A stretch of 64,000 bases of DNA from the NCBI RefSeq assembly GCF_029167625.1, contig NZ_CP119145.1:5828001-5892000 (forward strand), read 5' to 3'. The notes under the pieces were generated by a model, which was given only the letters and a program-made list of their open reading frames with translations, had not been told where the DNA came from and did not search any database. The position numbers and the translations under genes are program-made. The DNA comes from Streptomyces sp. AM 4-1-1. GTDB lineage: Bacteria; Actinomycetota; Actinomycetes; Streptomycetales; Streptomycetaceae. Below, one piece after another: positions 25,772 to 33,669 of the stretch. The stretch's first letter is position 1. Every line of letters begins with the position of its first letter.

Positions 25772-25830
25772 CGACCGGGCCCACCCCCACGACCCCTGAC
25801 ACGTCCGTACAGCAGAGAGGCAGGACCGCG

Positions 25831-26523
25831 ATGACCCGGGTGCTTGTGGTCGACGACGAGCCGCAGATCGTACGCGCCCTCGTGATCAACCTGAAGGCGC
25901 GCAAGTACGAGGTCGACTCGGCGCCCGACGGGGCGACCGCCCTCCGGCTCGCGGCCGCCCGCCACCCCGACGTCGTCGTCCTCGACCTGGGGCTGCCGGA
26001 CATGGACGGCGTCGAGGTCATCAGGGGGCTGCGCGGCTGGACCCGGGTACCGATCCTGGTGCTCTCCGCCCGCCACACCTCCGACGAGAAGGTGGAGGCC
26101 CTGGACGCCGGGGCGGACGACTACGTGACCAAACCGTTCGGGATGGACGAGCTGCTGGCCAGACTGCGGGCGTCGGTACGGAGGGCCGAGCCCGTCGGCC
26201 AGGACGGCGCCGACGACGTGGTCGTGATCGAGGCGGAGGGCTTCACCGTCGACCTGGCGGCGAAGAAGGTGCACCGCGAGGGCCGCGACGTACGGCTCAC
26301 CCCCACCGAATGGCACCTGCTGGAGGTCCTGGTCCGCAACAGCGGGCGGCTGGTCAGCCAGAAGCAGCTGCTCCAGGAGGTGTGGGGACCCTCGTACGGA
26401 ACCGAGACCAACTACCTGCGGGTCTACATGGCCCAGCTCCGCCGCAAGCTGGAGGCCGATCCGGCCCACCCCCGGCACTTCGTCACCGAGCCGGGCATGG
26501 GTTACCGGTTCGAACGCGGCTGA
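25831..26523 (+). CDS. kdpE: KdpE, response regulator of the kdp operon
   Basis: A 230-residue OmpR-family regulator starting MTRVLVVDDEPQIVRALVIN. I chose the ATG at 25831 because AGGCAGGA precedes it at good spacing; an in-frame ATG at 25768 overlaps the kdpD stop and would add 21 Pro/Thr-rich residues. The receiver has phospho-Asp about residue 52 (VVVLDLGLPDMDG) and the conserved Lys in VTKPF. The winged helix has LTPTEWHLLEVLVRNSGRLV and NYLRVYMAQLRRKLE, typical of KdpE. Confidence 0.95.
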   Translation: MTRVLVVDDEPQIVRALVINLKARKYEVDSAPDGATALRLAAARHPDVVVLDLGLPDMDGVEVIRGLRGWTRVPILVLSARHTSDEKVEALDAGADDYVTKPFGMDELLARLRASVRRAEPVGQDGADDVVVIEAEGFTVDLAAKKVHREGRDVRLTPTEWHLLEVLVRNSGRLVSQKQLLQEVWGPSYGTETNYLRVYMAQLRRKLEADPAHPRHFVTEPGMGYRFERG

Positions 26524-26631
26524 TCCTGGGCCGCCCGGCCGGGCGGGGCGGGCGCCCGCGGCTGCTCCGGCTGCCATTCCCGCGCCTGACTCCGGGGGCT
26601 GCCCCGCCCCCGCGCCGCCTCCTGGGCACGA

Positions 26632-26694
26632 GGCGACCTCTGGCCTGTGCCGCCTCCTGGGCCGGGGGCGACCTCTGGCCTGTGCCGCCTCCTG
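26632..26694 (+). repeat. 28-bp perfect tandem direct repeat
   Basis: Two identical 28-base copies (26632-26659 and 26667-26694, period 35) begin GGCGACCTCTGGCCTGTGCC; part of the unit (GCCGCCTCCTGGG) appears again near 26614. They lie in the 389-base gap after kdpE, which has no supportable gene. No coding or hairpin role is evident. Confidence 0.7.
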
Positions 26695-26912
26695 ATTCCA
26701 GAGTGTGCCTGCTCTCCGCGCCTGCCCGATTCCCGCGCCTGCTCCGCGGCCCGGTGGCGCCGGTCCCTCGTCGTCCCGCCCCCGACCGAACGCGCCGTCC
26801 CGACGGACCGGAGTGACTCGTTCGGGTTACTTCTCGTGCCCCGCGCGCTCACTCGTCCGGACGGGGCACCCGGACAGCCGTCCGTACCCCGCGCCCCCGG
26901 TACCCTTCGGGT

Positions 26913-27338
26913 ATGAGTGCTCTTCCCCGATCCGAGAAGACCGGAAAGGCCGGGAAGGCGGAGAGGCCGTCCGGCCGCTTCCGCCGGATGATCGACCGGC
27001 TGTCCAGCTCCCAGGAGGATCTGGAGTCCGAGGAGCTTCAGGAGGACGCGCAGGCGTCGGGGTGCACCCGCATCTCCGACTGCGACGACCGCCAGATCGT
27101 CAAGGTGACTGGTACCTTGCGGACCGTCACCCTGCGCCCCCGTGCCGGAGTACCCGCGCTGGAGGCGGAGCTGTTCGACGGCACCGCGCCTCTGGACGTG
27201 GTCTGGCTCGGGCGGCGTTCCATCGTCGGCATCGAGCCGGGCCGTCGGCTCATCGCCTCGGGCCGGATCGCCATGAGCCACGGGCGCCGGGTGCTGTTCA
27301 ACCCCACATACGAACTCCGACCGCTCGGCAAGGAGTAG
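26913..27338 (+). CDS. OB-fold nucleic-acid-binding domain protein
   Basis: A 141-residue protein starting MSALPRSEKTGKAGKAERPS. There is no Shine-Dalgarno sequence; TACCCT at 26901-26906 ends six bases before the ATG, as in a leaderless Streptomyces promoter. The C-terminal about 80 residues form an OB-fold: VKVTGTLRTVTLRPRAGVPALEAELFDGTAPLDVVWLGRR, then GRRLIASGRIAMSHGRRVLFNPTYEL. Its function is unknown. It is followed 3 bases later by the DUF3159 gene. Confidence 0.85.
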   Translation: MSALPRSEKTGKAGKAERPSGRFRRMIDRLSSSQEDLESEELQEDAQASGCTRISDCDDRQIVKVTGTLRTVTLRPRAGVPALEAELFDGTAPLDVVWLGRRSIVGIEPGRRLIASGRIAMSHGRRVLFNPTYELRPLGKE

Positions 27339-27341
27339 CCG

Positions 27342-28091
27342 GTGACGTCTCTCGACAAGCCGACGTCCGACACGGACACCAGCAATCAGCCGCAAGCCGA
27401 CCAGAAGGCGGTCACCGAGGCTGCCCTCTTCGAGGCGTTCGGAGGTGTGCGCGGCATGGTGGAGACAGTCCTGCCCGGACTGCTCTTCGTCACGATCTTC
27501 ACCATCAACAAGAACCTGCACCACTCGGCGATCGCCGCCCTGGCGCTCTCCGTGGTGCTGGTCGTCGTCCGGCTGGTCCGCAGGGACACCGTCAAGCACG
27601 CCTTCAGCGGCGTCTTCGGTGTCGCCTTCGGCGTGGCCTTCGCGATGATGACCGGCGACGCCAAGAACTTCTACCTCCCGGGCATGCTCTACACGCTGGG
27701 CCTGGCCCTCGCGTACATCGTCACCACCATCGCCGGTGTGCCGCTGATCGGACTGATCCTGGGCCCGGTCTTCAAGGAGAACCTTTCCTGGCGGACCAGG
27801 AACCCCGGCCGCCGCAGGGCCTACGCCAAGGCCAGCTGGGCCTGGGGGCTGATCCTGCTCGCCAAGTGCGCGGTGCTGTTCCCGCTCTACTGGTGGGCCG
27901 ACACCACCCAGCTCGGCTGGGTGCTGGTGGCCCTGAAGATCCCGCCTTTCCTGCTGGCGGTCTATCTGACCTGGGTCTTCCTGGCCAAGGCGCCCCCGCC
28001 CATCGACGTGTTCGCCGAGATGGAGGCGGAGGAGCAGGCCGAGAAGGCCCGCAAGGCCGCGGCCCGCAGCCCGCAGGACCAGGAGCTCTGA
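27342..28091 (+). CDS. DUF3159 integral membrane protein
   Basis: A 249-residue protein with GTG start (VTSLDKPTSDTDTSNQPQAD). After a soluble N-terminus comes FEAFGGVRGMVETVLPGLLF, the DUF3159 signature, then about five further membrane helices (HHSAIAALALSVVLVVVRLV, FGVAFGVAFAMMTGDAKNFY, YTLGLALAYIVTTIAGVPLIG, LILLAKCAVLFPLYWWA). The C-terminus is a charged helix (EAEEQAEKARKAA). The family is actinobacterial and uncharacterised. It sits in an operon with the OB-fold gene and ends before a terminator. Confidence 0.85.
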   Translation: MTSLDKPTSDTDTSNQPQADQKAVTEAALFEAFGGVRGMVETVLPGLLFVTIFTINKNLHHSAIAALALSVVLVVVRLVRRDTVKHAFSGVFGVAFGVAFAMMTGDAKNFYLPGMLYTLGLALAYIVTTIAGVPLIGLILGPVFKENLSWRTRNPGRRRAYAKASWAWGLILLAKCAVLFPLYWWADTTQLGWVLVALKIPPFLLAVYLTWVFLAKAPPPIDVFAEMEAEEQAEKARKAAARSPQDQEL

Positions 28092-28144
28092 CGGCGCGGC
28101 CGCACCCCACCGAGGGACGCGGCTCCGCCCGTATCAACGGCGCA

Positions 28145-28187
28145 GGAAGGGCCCGGGACCATGCGCTCCATGGTTCCGGGCCCTTCC
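28145..28187. terminator. hairpin terminator between convergent genes
   Basis: A 19-bp stem (28145-28163 with 28169-28187, one G·T pair) and a 5-base loop; the left arm begins GGAAGGGCCCGGGACCATG. It lies between the DUF3159 stop and the minus-strand TrkA-type gene stop, so it can serve both. Confidence 0.85.
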
Positions 28188-28240
28188 CTGAGGTCTCGTA
28201 CGGCACGTGGCGCGCGGAACGCGTCGGAGCCGTACCGGAA

Positions 28241-28918
28241 TCAGTCCTCCGGACCGTCCCGGCGCACCGACAGCAGGTCCTCCAGCTGCTCCTCGCGGGC
28301 CTGAGCGGCCACGAACAGCAGCTCGTCGCCGGGCTCCAGGGTCTCCTCCGCACCGGGCGTCAGCACCCGGGTGCCCCGGATGATGGTGACCAGCGAGGTG
28401 TCCTCGGGCCACGCCACGTCGCCGACCTGGGTACCGGCCAGCGCCGACTCCGGGGGCAGCGTCAGCTCGACCAGGTTGGCGTCGCCGTGGCTGAAGCGCA
28501 GCAGCCGCACCAGATCGCCGACGCTCACCGCCTCCTCGACCAGGGCCGACATCAGGCGCGGTGTGGAGACCGCGACGTCGACGCCCCACGACTCGTTGAA
28601 GAGCCATTCGTTCTTCGGGTTGTTGACCCGGGCGACGACCCGCGGCACGCCGTACTCCGTCTTGGCGAGCAGCGACACGACCAGGTTCACCTTGTCGTCG
28701 CCGGTCGCGGCGATCACGACGTTGCATCGTTGCAGCGCCGCCTCGTCCAGCGAGGTGATCTCACAGGCGTCCGCCAGCAGCCATTCGGCCATCGGTACCC
28801 GCTCCACCGAGATGGCGGTCGGAGCCTTGTCGATCAGCAGTACCTCGTGCCCGTTCTCCAGCAGCTCGGCCGCGATGGAACGGCCCACCGCGCCCGCTCC
28901 GGCAATCGACACGCGCAT
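28241..28918 (-). CDS. TrkA-type potassium channel/transporter regulatory protein (second of pair)
   Basis: A 225-residue RCK protein. The Rossmann RCK-N domain begins MRVSIAGAGAVGRSIAAELL with the NAD-binding G-x-G-x-x-G and the acid at the end of strand 2 (VLLIDK); the RCK-C domain (about 145-215) shows LVELTLPPESALAGTQVGDV and LEPGDELLFVA. Such proteins bind NAD(H)/ATP or c-di-AMP and gate K+ uptake. Its start overlaps the stop of the upstream TrkA gene. The pair resembles the actinobacterial CeoB/CeoC pair. Confidence 0.9.
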   Translation of the reverse strand: MRVSIAGAGAVGRSIAAELLENGHEVLLIDKAPTAISVERVPMAEWLLADACEITSLDEAALQRCNVVIAATGDDKVNLVVSLLAKTEYGVPRVVARVNNPKNEWLFNESWGVDVAVSTPRLMSALVEEAVSVGDLVRLLRFSHGDANLVELTLPPESALAGTQVGDVAWPEDTSLVTIIRGTRVLTPGAEETLEPGDELLFVAAQAREEQLEDLLSVRRDGPED

Positions 28919-29586
28919 CAGTGACCGCCTTCCTCGGGGCCCTCGGCGAAGGCCGCCTCGACCTGGGCGATCTCGTCCGTACGCATCATCACGTGGACCA
29001 GGTCGCCCTCCTGGAGCACGGTCTGCGAGGACGGCAGTATGGCCTCACCCAGTCGGGTGAGGAACGCCACGCGGACGCCCGTCTCCTCCTGGAGCGTGCT
29101 GATCCTGTGCCCGATCCAGGACGGTGTGGTGTGCACCTCGGCGAGCTGCACCCCGCCGCTCGGGTCCCGCCACAGCGGCTCGGCGCCGGACGGCAGCAGC
29201 CGCCGCAGCATCTGGTCCGCCGTCCAGCGGACCGTGGCCACCGTGGGAATCCCGAGACGCTGGTAGACCTCGGCGCGCCGGGGGTCGTAGATCCGCGCCG
29301 CGACGTTGTCGATGCCGAACATCTCGCGGGCCACCCGCGCCGCGATGATGTTGGAGTTGTCCCCGCTGCTCACCGCGGCGAAGGCACCGGCCTCCTCGAT
29401 CCCGGCCTCGCGGAGGGTGTCCTGGTCGAAGCCGACCCCGGTGACCCGCCGGCCGCCGAACCCCGACCCGAGGCGACGGAACGCCGTGGCGTCCTGGTCG
29501 ATGACCGCGACCGTGTGCCCCTGCTGCTCCAGGGTCTGCGCGAGAGCGGCACCGACGCGCCCGCAGCCCATGATGACGATGTGCAC
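28918..29586 (-). CDS. TrkA-type potassium uptake regulatory protein (first of pair)
   Basis: A 222-residue RCK protein starting MHIVIMGCGRVGAALAQTLE. RCK-N has the G-x-G-x-x-G loop and a strand-2 Asp (VAVIDQD); the RCK-C part reads VQLAEVHTTPSWIGHRISTLQ and LQEGDLVHVMM. It is divergent from the KimA-like transporter gene with a 352-base spacer that holds no other gene. With its partner it probably controls that transporter or another K+ channel; this is inference from family and position. Confidence 0.9.
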   Translation of the reverse strand: MHIVIMGCGRVGAALAQTLEQQGHTVAVIDQDATAFRRLGSGFGGRRVTGVGFDQDTLREAGIEEAGAFAAVSSGDNSNIIAARVAREMFGIDNVAARIYDPRRAEVYQRLGIPTVATVRWTADQMLRRLLPSGAEPLWRDPSGGVQLAEVHTTPSWIGHRISTLQEETGVRVAFLTRLGEAILPSSQTVLQEGDLVHVMMRTDEIAQVEAAFAEGPEEGGH

Positions 29587-29925
29587 CTCGCGCCTACCCC
29601 GCAGTCCTGGTCATGCCGCTGACCTGCGAAAACACTGTGCTCACTCTTCTCTCTCGGCTTGCCGGGCAACGACGGGCGACAACGCGCCGCGTTGCCTGGG
29701 CACGAGCTTATGCCGCGCCCACGGCGCAGCCGTCATCCGTGTGGGTGTTCGGGGGCGGCGTCGTGTCGAACAGGGCGGAGGCGCGACGGGAGAGCCACCG
29801 GGGAGGCATGACGAGAGGGCCGTTCCGGCGGCCGGAACGCCCGCTTCCGGCCGCCGCCACCGCCGGTCGCGACGGATTGCCCAACCTTTGGGGTGGTGGG
29901 TGAGCCGGGCCCCGTACCCAACGCT

Positions 29926-29931
29926 TACGAT
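29926..29931 (+). promoter_or_regulatory. −10 element TACGAT of a probable leaderless promoter
   Basis: TACGAT lies 7 bases before the GTG start of the KimA-like gene, and no Shine-Dalgarno sequence is present. That spacing would put the transcript start at or within a base of the GTG. Confidence 0.55.
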
Positions 29932-29938
29932 CCTCTGC

Positions 29939-31987
29939 GTGTCCAAACTGACCGACGTGCCCAAACGGATCTTGATCGGCCGGGCGCTGCGCAGCGACAA
30001 GCTCGGGGAGACTCTTCTCCCCAAACGCATCGCACTGCCCGTCTTCGCGTCCGACCCGCTGTCCTCGGTGGCGTACGCACCCGGAGAAGTCCTCCTCGTG
30101 CTCTCCGTCGCGGGCGTGTCGGCCTACCACTTCAGCCCCTGGATCGCGGTCGCGGTCGTGGTCCTCATGTTCACGGTCGTCGCCTCCTACCGGCAGAACG
30201 TGCACGCCTACCCCAGCGGCGGCGGCGACTACGAGGTCGCCACCACCAACCTCGGCCCCAAGGCCGGACTGACCGTCGCCAGCGCCCTGCTGGTCGACTA
30301 CGTCCTGACCGTCGCCGTGTCGATCGCGTCCGGGGTGGAGAACCTGGGCTCCGCGATCCCCTTCGTCGTCGAGCACAAGGTGCTCTGCGCGGTCGCGACC
30401 ATCGTGCTGCTGACGCTGATGAACCTGCGCGGCGTCAAGGAGTCCGGAAAGCTCTTCGCCGTACCGACCTACATCTTCGTCGCCGGTGTCTTCATCATGA
30501 TCGTCTGGGGCGCGTTCCGCGGCCTCGTCCTCGGTGACACCATGCACGCCCCCACCTCGGACTACGAGATCAGGCCCGAGCGGGAGGGCCTGGCCGGATT
30601 CGCCATGGTCTTCCTGCTGCTGCGGGCCTTCTCCTCCGGCTGCGCCGCCCTCACCGGTGTGGAGGCCATCAGCAACGGCGTACCCGCCTTCCGCAGGCCC
30701 AAGAGCAAGAACGCCGCGACCACCCTGGCGGCGATGGGCCTGCTGGCCGTCACGATGTTCTGCGGCATCATCGCCCTGGCCATGGTCACGGACGTGAAGA
30801 TGGCCGAGAACCCGGCGCGCGACCTCATCCACAACGGCGCGGCGGTCGGCTCGGGTTTCGTCCAGGACCCGGTGATCTCGCAGGTCGCGGCGGCCGTGTT
30901 CGGTGACGGGACGTTCTTCTTCGTGGTACTCGCCGCGGCCACCGCGCTCGTCCTCTTCCTGGCCGCCAACACCGCGTACAACGGCTTCCCGCTCCTCGGC
31001 TCGATCCTCGCCCAGGACCGCTATCTGCCGCGCCAGCTGCACACCCGGGGCGACCGGCTCGCCTTCTCCAACGGCATCGTGCTGCTGGCCGGCGCCGCCA
31101 TCCTGCTCGTCATCGTCTACGGCGCCGACTCGACCCGGCTGATCCAGCTCTACATCGTCGGCGTCTTCGTCTCCTTCACCCTCAGCCAGACCGGCATGGT
31201 GCGGCACTGGAACCGCCATCTGCGCACCGAGAGGGACCAGGCCAAACGCCGCCACATGATCCGCTCCCGGGCGATCAACACCTTCGGCGCCTTCTTCACC
31301 GGCCTGGTCCTCGTCGTGGTCCTGGCCACCAAGTTCACCCACGGCGCCTGGGTCGCCCTGCTCGGCATGGTGATCTTCTTCGGCACGATGACCGCGATCC
31401 GCCGCCACTACGACCGGGTCGCCGAGGAGATCGCCGCCGACGACACCCCCTCCGACGACAGCATGCGTCCCGCCCGCGTCCACTCCATCGTCCTGGTGTC
31501 CAAACTGCACCGGCCCACCCTGCGCGCCCTCGCGTACGCCAAGCTGATGCGCTCCGACCGGCTCGAAGCCCTCTCCATCAGCGTCGACCCCGAGGAGACG
31601 AAGGTGCTCAGGGGGGACTGGGAGCGACGCGGCCTCGACATCCCCCTCAAGATCCTCGACTCGCCGTACCGCGAGGTCACCCGGCCCGTCGTCGAATACG
31701 TCAAGGGCCTGCGCCGGGAGAGCCCGCGCGATGTGGTCAGTGTGTACATCCCCGAGTACGTGGTCGGGCACTGGTACGAACACCTGCTGCACAACCAGAG
31801 CGCGCTGCGGCTCAAGGGGCGGCTGCTGTTCACCCCCGGGGTGATGGTCACCTCCGTGCCGTACCAGCTGGAGTCCTCCGAGGCGGCGAAGAAGCGCGCC
31901 AGACGGCGGGCCGACTGGAGCGCCCCGGGATCGGTGCGCCGAGGACCGGTGGAGCGCCGTCCGAAGGAACCCGGCAACAAGAGCTGA
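29939..31987 (+). CDS. APC-family potassium importer, KimA (YdaO)-like
   Basis: A 682-residue protein with about twelve membrane helices (about residues 35-470) and a C-terminal cytoplasmic domain. It matches the B. subtilis KimA pattern along its length as I recall it: FASDPLSSVAYAPGEVLLV, SYRQNVHAYPSGGGDYEV, LLVDYVLTVAVSIASG, SSGCAALTGVEAISNGVPAF, AANTAYNGFPLLGSILAQDR, VSFTLSQTGMVRHW and the C-terminal LLHNQSALRLKGRLL. KimA is a K+/H+ symporter controlled by c-di-AMP. Many annotation pipelines would call this an amino-acid permease. It faces two TrkA-type genes and lies 12 kb from kdp, supporting K+ transport. GTG start, probably leaderless. Confidence 0.85.
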   Translation: MSKLTDVPKRILIGRALRSDKLGETLLPKRIALPVFASDPLSSVAYAPGEVLLVLSVAGVSAYHFSPWIAVAVVVLMFTVVASYRQNVHAYPSGGGDYEVATTNLGPKAGLTVASALLVDYVLTVAVSIASGVENLGSAIPFVVEHKVLCAVATIVLLTLMNLRGVKESGKLFAVPTYIFVAGVFIMIVWGAFRGLVLGDTMHAPTSDYEIRPEREGLAGFAMVFLLLRAFSSGCAALTGVEAISNGVPAFRRPKSKNAATTLAAMGLLAVTMFCGIIALAMVTDVKMAENPARDLIHNGAAVGSGFVQDPVISQVAAAVFGDGTFFFVVLAAATALVLFLAANTAYNGFPLLGSILAQDRYLPRQLHTRGDRLAFSNGIVLLAGAAILLVIVYGADSTRLIQLYIVGVFVSFTLSQTGMVRHWNRHLRTERDQAKRRHMIRSRAINTFGAFFTGLVLVVVLATKFTHGAWVALLGMVIFFGTMTAIRRHYDRVAEEIAADDTPSDDSMRPARVHSIVLVSKLHRPTLRALAYAKLMRSDRLEALSISVDPEETKVLRGDWERRGLDIPLKILDSPYREVTRPVVEYVKGLRRESPRDVVSVYIPEYVVGHWYEHLLHNQSALRLKGRLLFTPGVMVTSVPYQLESSEAAKKRARRRADWSAPGSVRRGPVERRPKEPGNKS

Positions 31988-32030
31988 CTCTCCGTATGCG
32001 CATGTGGTAAGCGGCCGGACGGCACCCACG

Positions 32031-32036
32031 TAGAAT
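32031..32036 (+). promoter_or_regulatory. candidate −10 (TAGAAT) upstream of the RNA methyltransferase gene
   Basis: TAGAAT fits the Streptomyces vegetative −10 and lies 79 bases before the chosen start. No convincing −35 is seen 17-18 bases upstream. Confidence 0.35.
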
Positions 32037-32114
32037 GGTGGGCTGTTGTCCGGCCGCTTCCCTCTTCCCCTCTTCTCCCCCTCGTATCCCCTTGACCTCT
32101 GGAGCCACCCCCTC

Positions 32115-33443
32115 ATGCAGAACGAATCCACGCCGTCGCTGGTCGGGGAGGAGTACGAGGTCGAGGTCGGGCCCGTCGCACACGGCGGCCACTGCATCGC
32201 CCGCACCTCCGAGGGTCAGGTGCTCTTCGTACGGCACACCCTGCCCGGCGAGCGGATCGTCGCCCGCGTCACCGAGGGCGAGACCGGCTCCCGCTTCCTG
32301 CGCGCGGACGCCGTCACCGTCATCGAGGCGTCCAAGGACCGCGTCGAGGCGCCCTGCCCGTACGCGGGCCCCGGCAAGTGCGGCGGTTGCGACTGGCAGC
32401 ACGCCAAGCCCGGTGCCCAGCGACGGCTCAAGGGCGAGGTGATCACCGAGCAACTGCGGCGCCTCGCGGGCCTCACTCCCGAGGAGGCCGGCTGGGACGG
32501 CACGGTCGTGCCGGCCGAAGGTGACAAGCTCCCCAAGGGTGAGGTCCCCGCCTGGCGCACGCGTGTCCAGTACGCCGTCGACGAGGACGGGCGGGCCGGA
32601 CTGCGCAAGCACCGTTCGCACGACGTCCAGCCGATCGACCAATGCATGATCGCGGCGCCCGGTGTCTCGGAACTCGGCGTCGAGAAGCGCGAGTGGCCCG
32701 GAATGGAGTCCGTCGAGGCCATCGCCGCCACCGGCTCCCACGACCGCCAGGTCATCCTCACCCCGAGGACCGGCGGCCGGCTGCCCCTGGTCGAACTGGA
32801 CCGGCCGGTCTCCGTGCTCCGCGTCGAGGAACACGACGGCGGCATCCACCGCGTGCACGGCAGGGGCTTCGTCCGCGAACGCGCCGACGACCGCACCTAC
32901 CGGGTCGGCTCGGGCGGCTTCTGGCAGGTCCACCCGCAGGCGGCGGACACCCTGGTCAAGGCCGTCATGCAGGGCCTGATGCCGCGCAAGGGCGACACGG
33001 CCCTCGACCTGTACTGCGGCGTCGGACTGTTCGCGGGCGCCATCGCCCAGCGGGTCGGCGAGAAGGGCGCGGTGCTCGGCATCGAATCCGGCAAGCGCGC
33101 GGTCGAGGACGCCCAGCACAACCTGAAGGACCTCGACCGGGTCCGCATCGAGCACGGCAAGGTCGACCAGGCCCTGCCGCGCACCGGGATCACCGAGACC
33201 GACCTGATCGTCCTCGACCCGCCGCGCGCCGGCGCCGGCAGGCAGACCGTCAAGCACCTGACGGGCCTCGGCGCCCGCCGCATCGCCTATGTGGCGTGCG
33301 ACCCGGCGGCCCTGGCGCGGGACTTGGGCTACTTCCGGGACGGGGGGTACACGGTGCGCACGCTGCGGGCGTTCGATCTCTTCCCGATGACGCATCATGT
33401 GGAGTGCGTGGCGATTCTGGAGCCTGCCGCAAAGGGCGCCTGA
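32115..33443 (+). CDS. TRAM-domain class I RNA (uracil-5) methyltransferase, TrmA/RumA type
   Basis: A 442-residue enzyme starting MQNESTPSLVGEEYEVEVGP, with GGAG upstream of the ATG at 32115. The N-terminal TRAM RNA-binding domain (about 10-65) is followed by an iron-sulfur cysteine cluster (PCPYAGPGKCGGCDW). The SAM-binding domain shows LDLYCGVGLFAGAIA and LDPPRAGAG; the C-terminal YVACDPAALARD carries the nucleophile Cys. It methylates uridine C5 in tRNA or 23S rRNA; which one is not decided. The last about 20 codons form one half of the island-flanking repeat, so an element has probably integrated at this gene's 3' end. Confidence 0.9.
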   Translation: MQNESTPSLVGEEYEVEVGPVAHGGHCIARTSEGQVLFVRHTLPGERIVARVTEGETGSRFLRADAVTVIEASKDRVEAPCPYAGPGKCGGCDWQHAKPGAQRRLKGEVITEQLRRLAGLTPEEAGWDGTVVPAEGDKLPKGEVPAWRTRVQYAVDEDGRAGLRKHRSHDVQPIDQCMIAAPGVSELGVEKREWPGMESVEAIAATGSHDRQVILTPRTGGRLPLVELDRPVSVLRVEEHDGGIHRVHGRGFVRERADDRTYRVGSGGFWQVHPQAADTLVKAVMQGLMPRKGDTALDLYCGVGLFAGAIAQRVGEKGAVLGIESGKRAVEDAQHNLKDLDRVRIEHGKVDQALPRTGITETDLIVLDPPRAGAGRQTVKHLTGLGARRIAYVACDPAALARDLGYFRDGGYTVRTLRAFDLFPMTHHVECVAILEPAAKGA

Positions 33444-33510
33444 CCTGCCGTTTTGCCGAGTGTGCATTATGTGTGCTGTGGGCGTTACGGGCGACATCTT
33501 GACGCATATT
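33385..33510 (+). repeat. left copy of island-flanking direct repeat (attL candidate)
   Basis: The segment from codon 424 or so of the methyltransferase to about 65 bases past its stop reappears at 55271-55395. The first 22 bases (CGATGACGCATCATGTGGAG and two more) are identical; the rest is about 75% identical and encodes the same C-terminal peptide MTHHVECVAILEPAAKG. This is the geometry of a site-specific integration into a gene 3' end that restores the reading frame. Confidence 0.7.
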
Positions 33511-33552
33511 CGACGCACGTTGGGCCCTTCTGACGCACGTTTGACGCACGTT
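33501..33552 (+). repeat. four short direct repeats GACGCAcgTT (possible integrase arm sites)
   Basis: GACGCATATT at 33501, then GACGCACGTT at 33512, 33532 and 33543; spacing is 11, 20 and 11 bases. They begin 57 bases past the methyltransferase stop, just inside the putative left junction. Arrays like this beside an attachment core are typical arm-type sites of tyrosine integrases. No intact integrase is present. Confidence 0.5.
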
Positions 33553-33669
33553 CTGATGAGCTGTCAGGTGCTCGTTTCTGCAGGTGATGGTGTGTCGAGT
33601 ACGGCTTGAGAGGGCTCCTTCTCTACCTCCTCTTGGTGAAGTCGTACACGATATGGCCTGATTTGAGGC

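Noticed and set aside
29939..31987. Amino-acid permease annotation
   Set aside because: The fold is APC, but the motif set and the cytoplasmic C-terminal domain follow KimA, and the neighbours are K+ regulators.
29708..32206. 832-codon open frame antisense to the KimA-like gene
   Set aside because: It is a GC-bias shadow; the plus-strand transporter is fully supported by family motifs.
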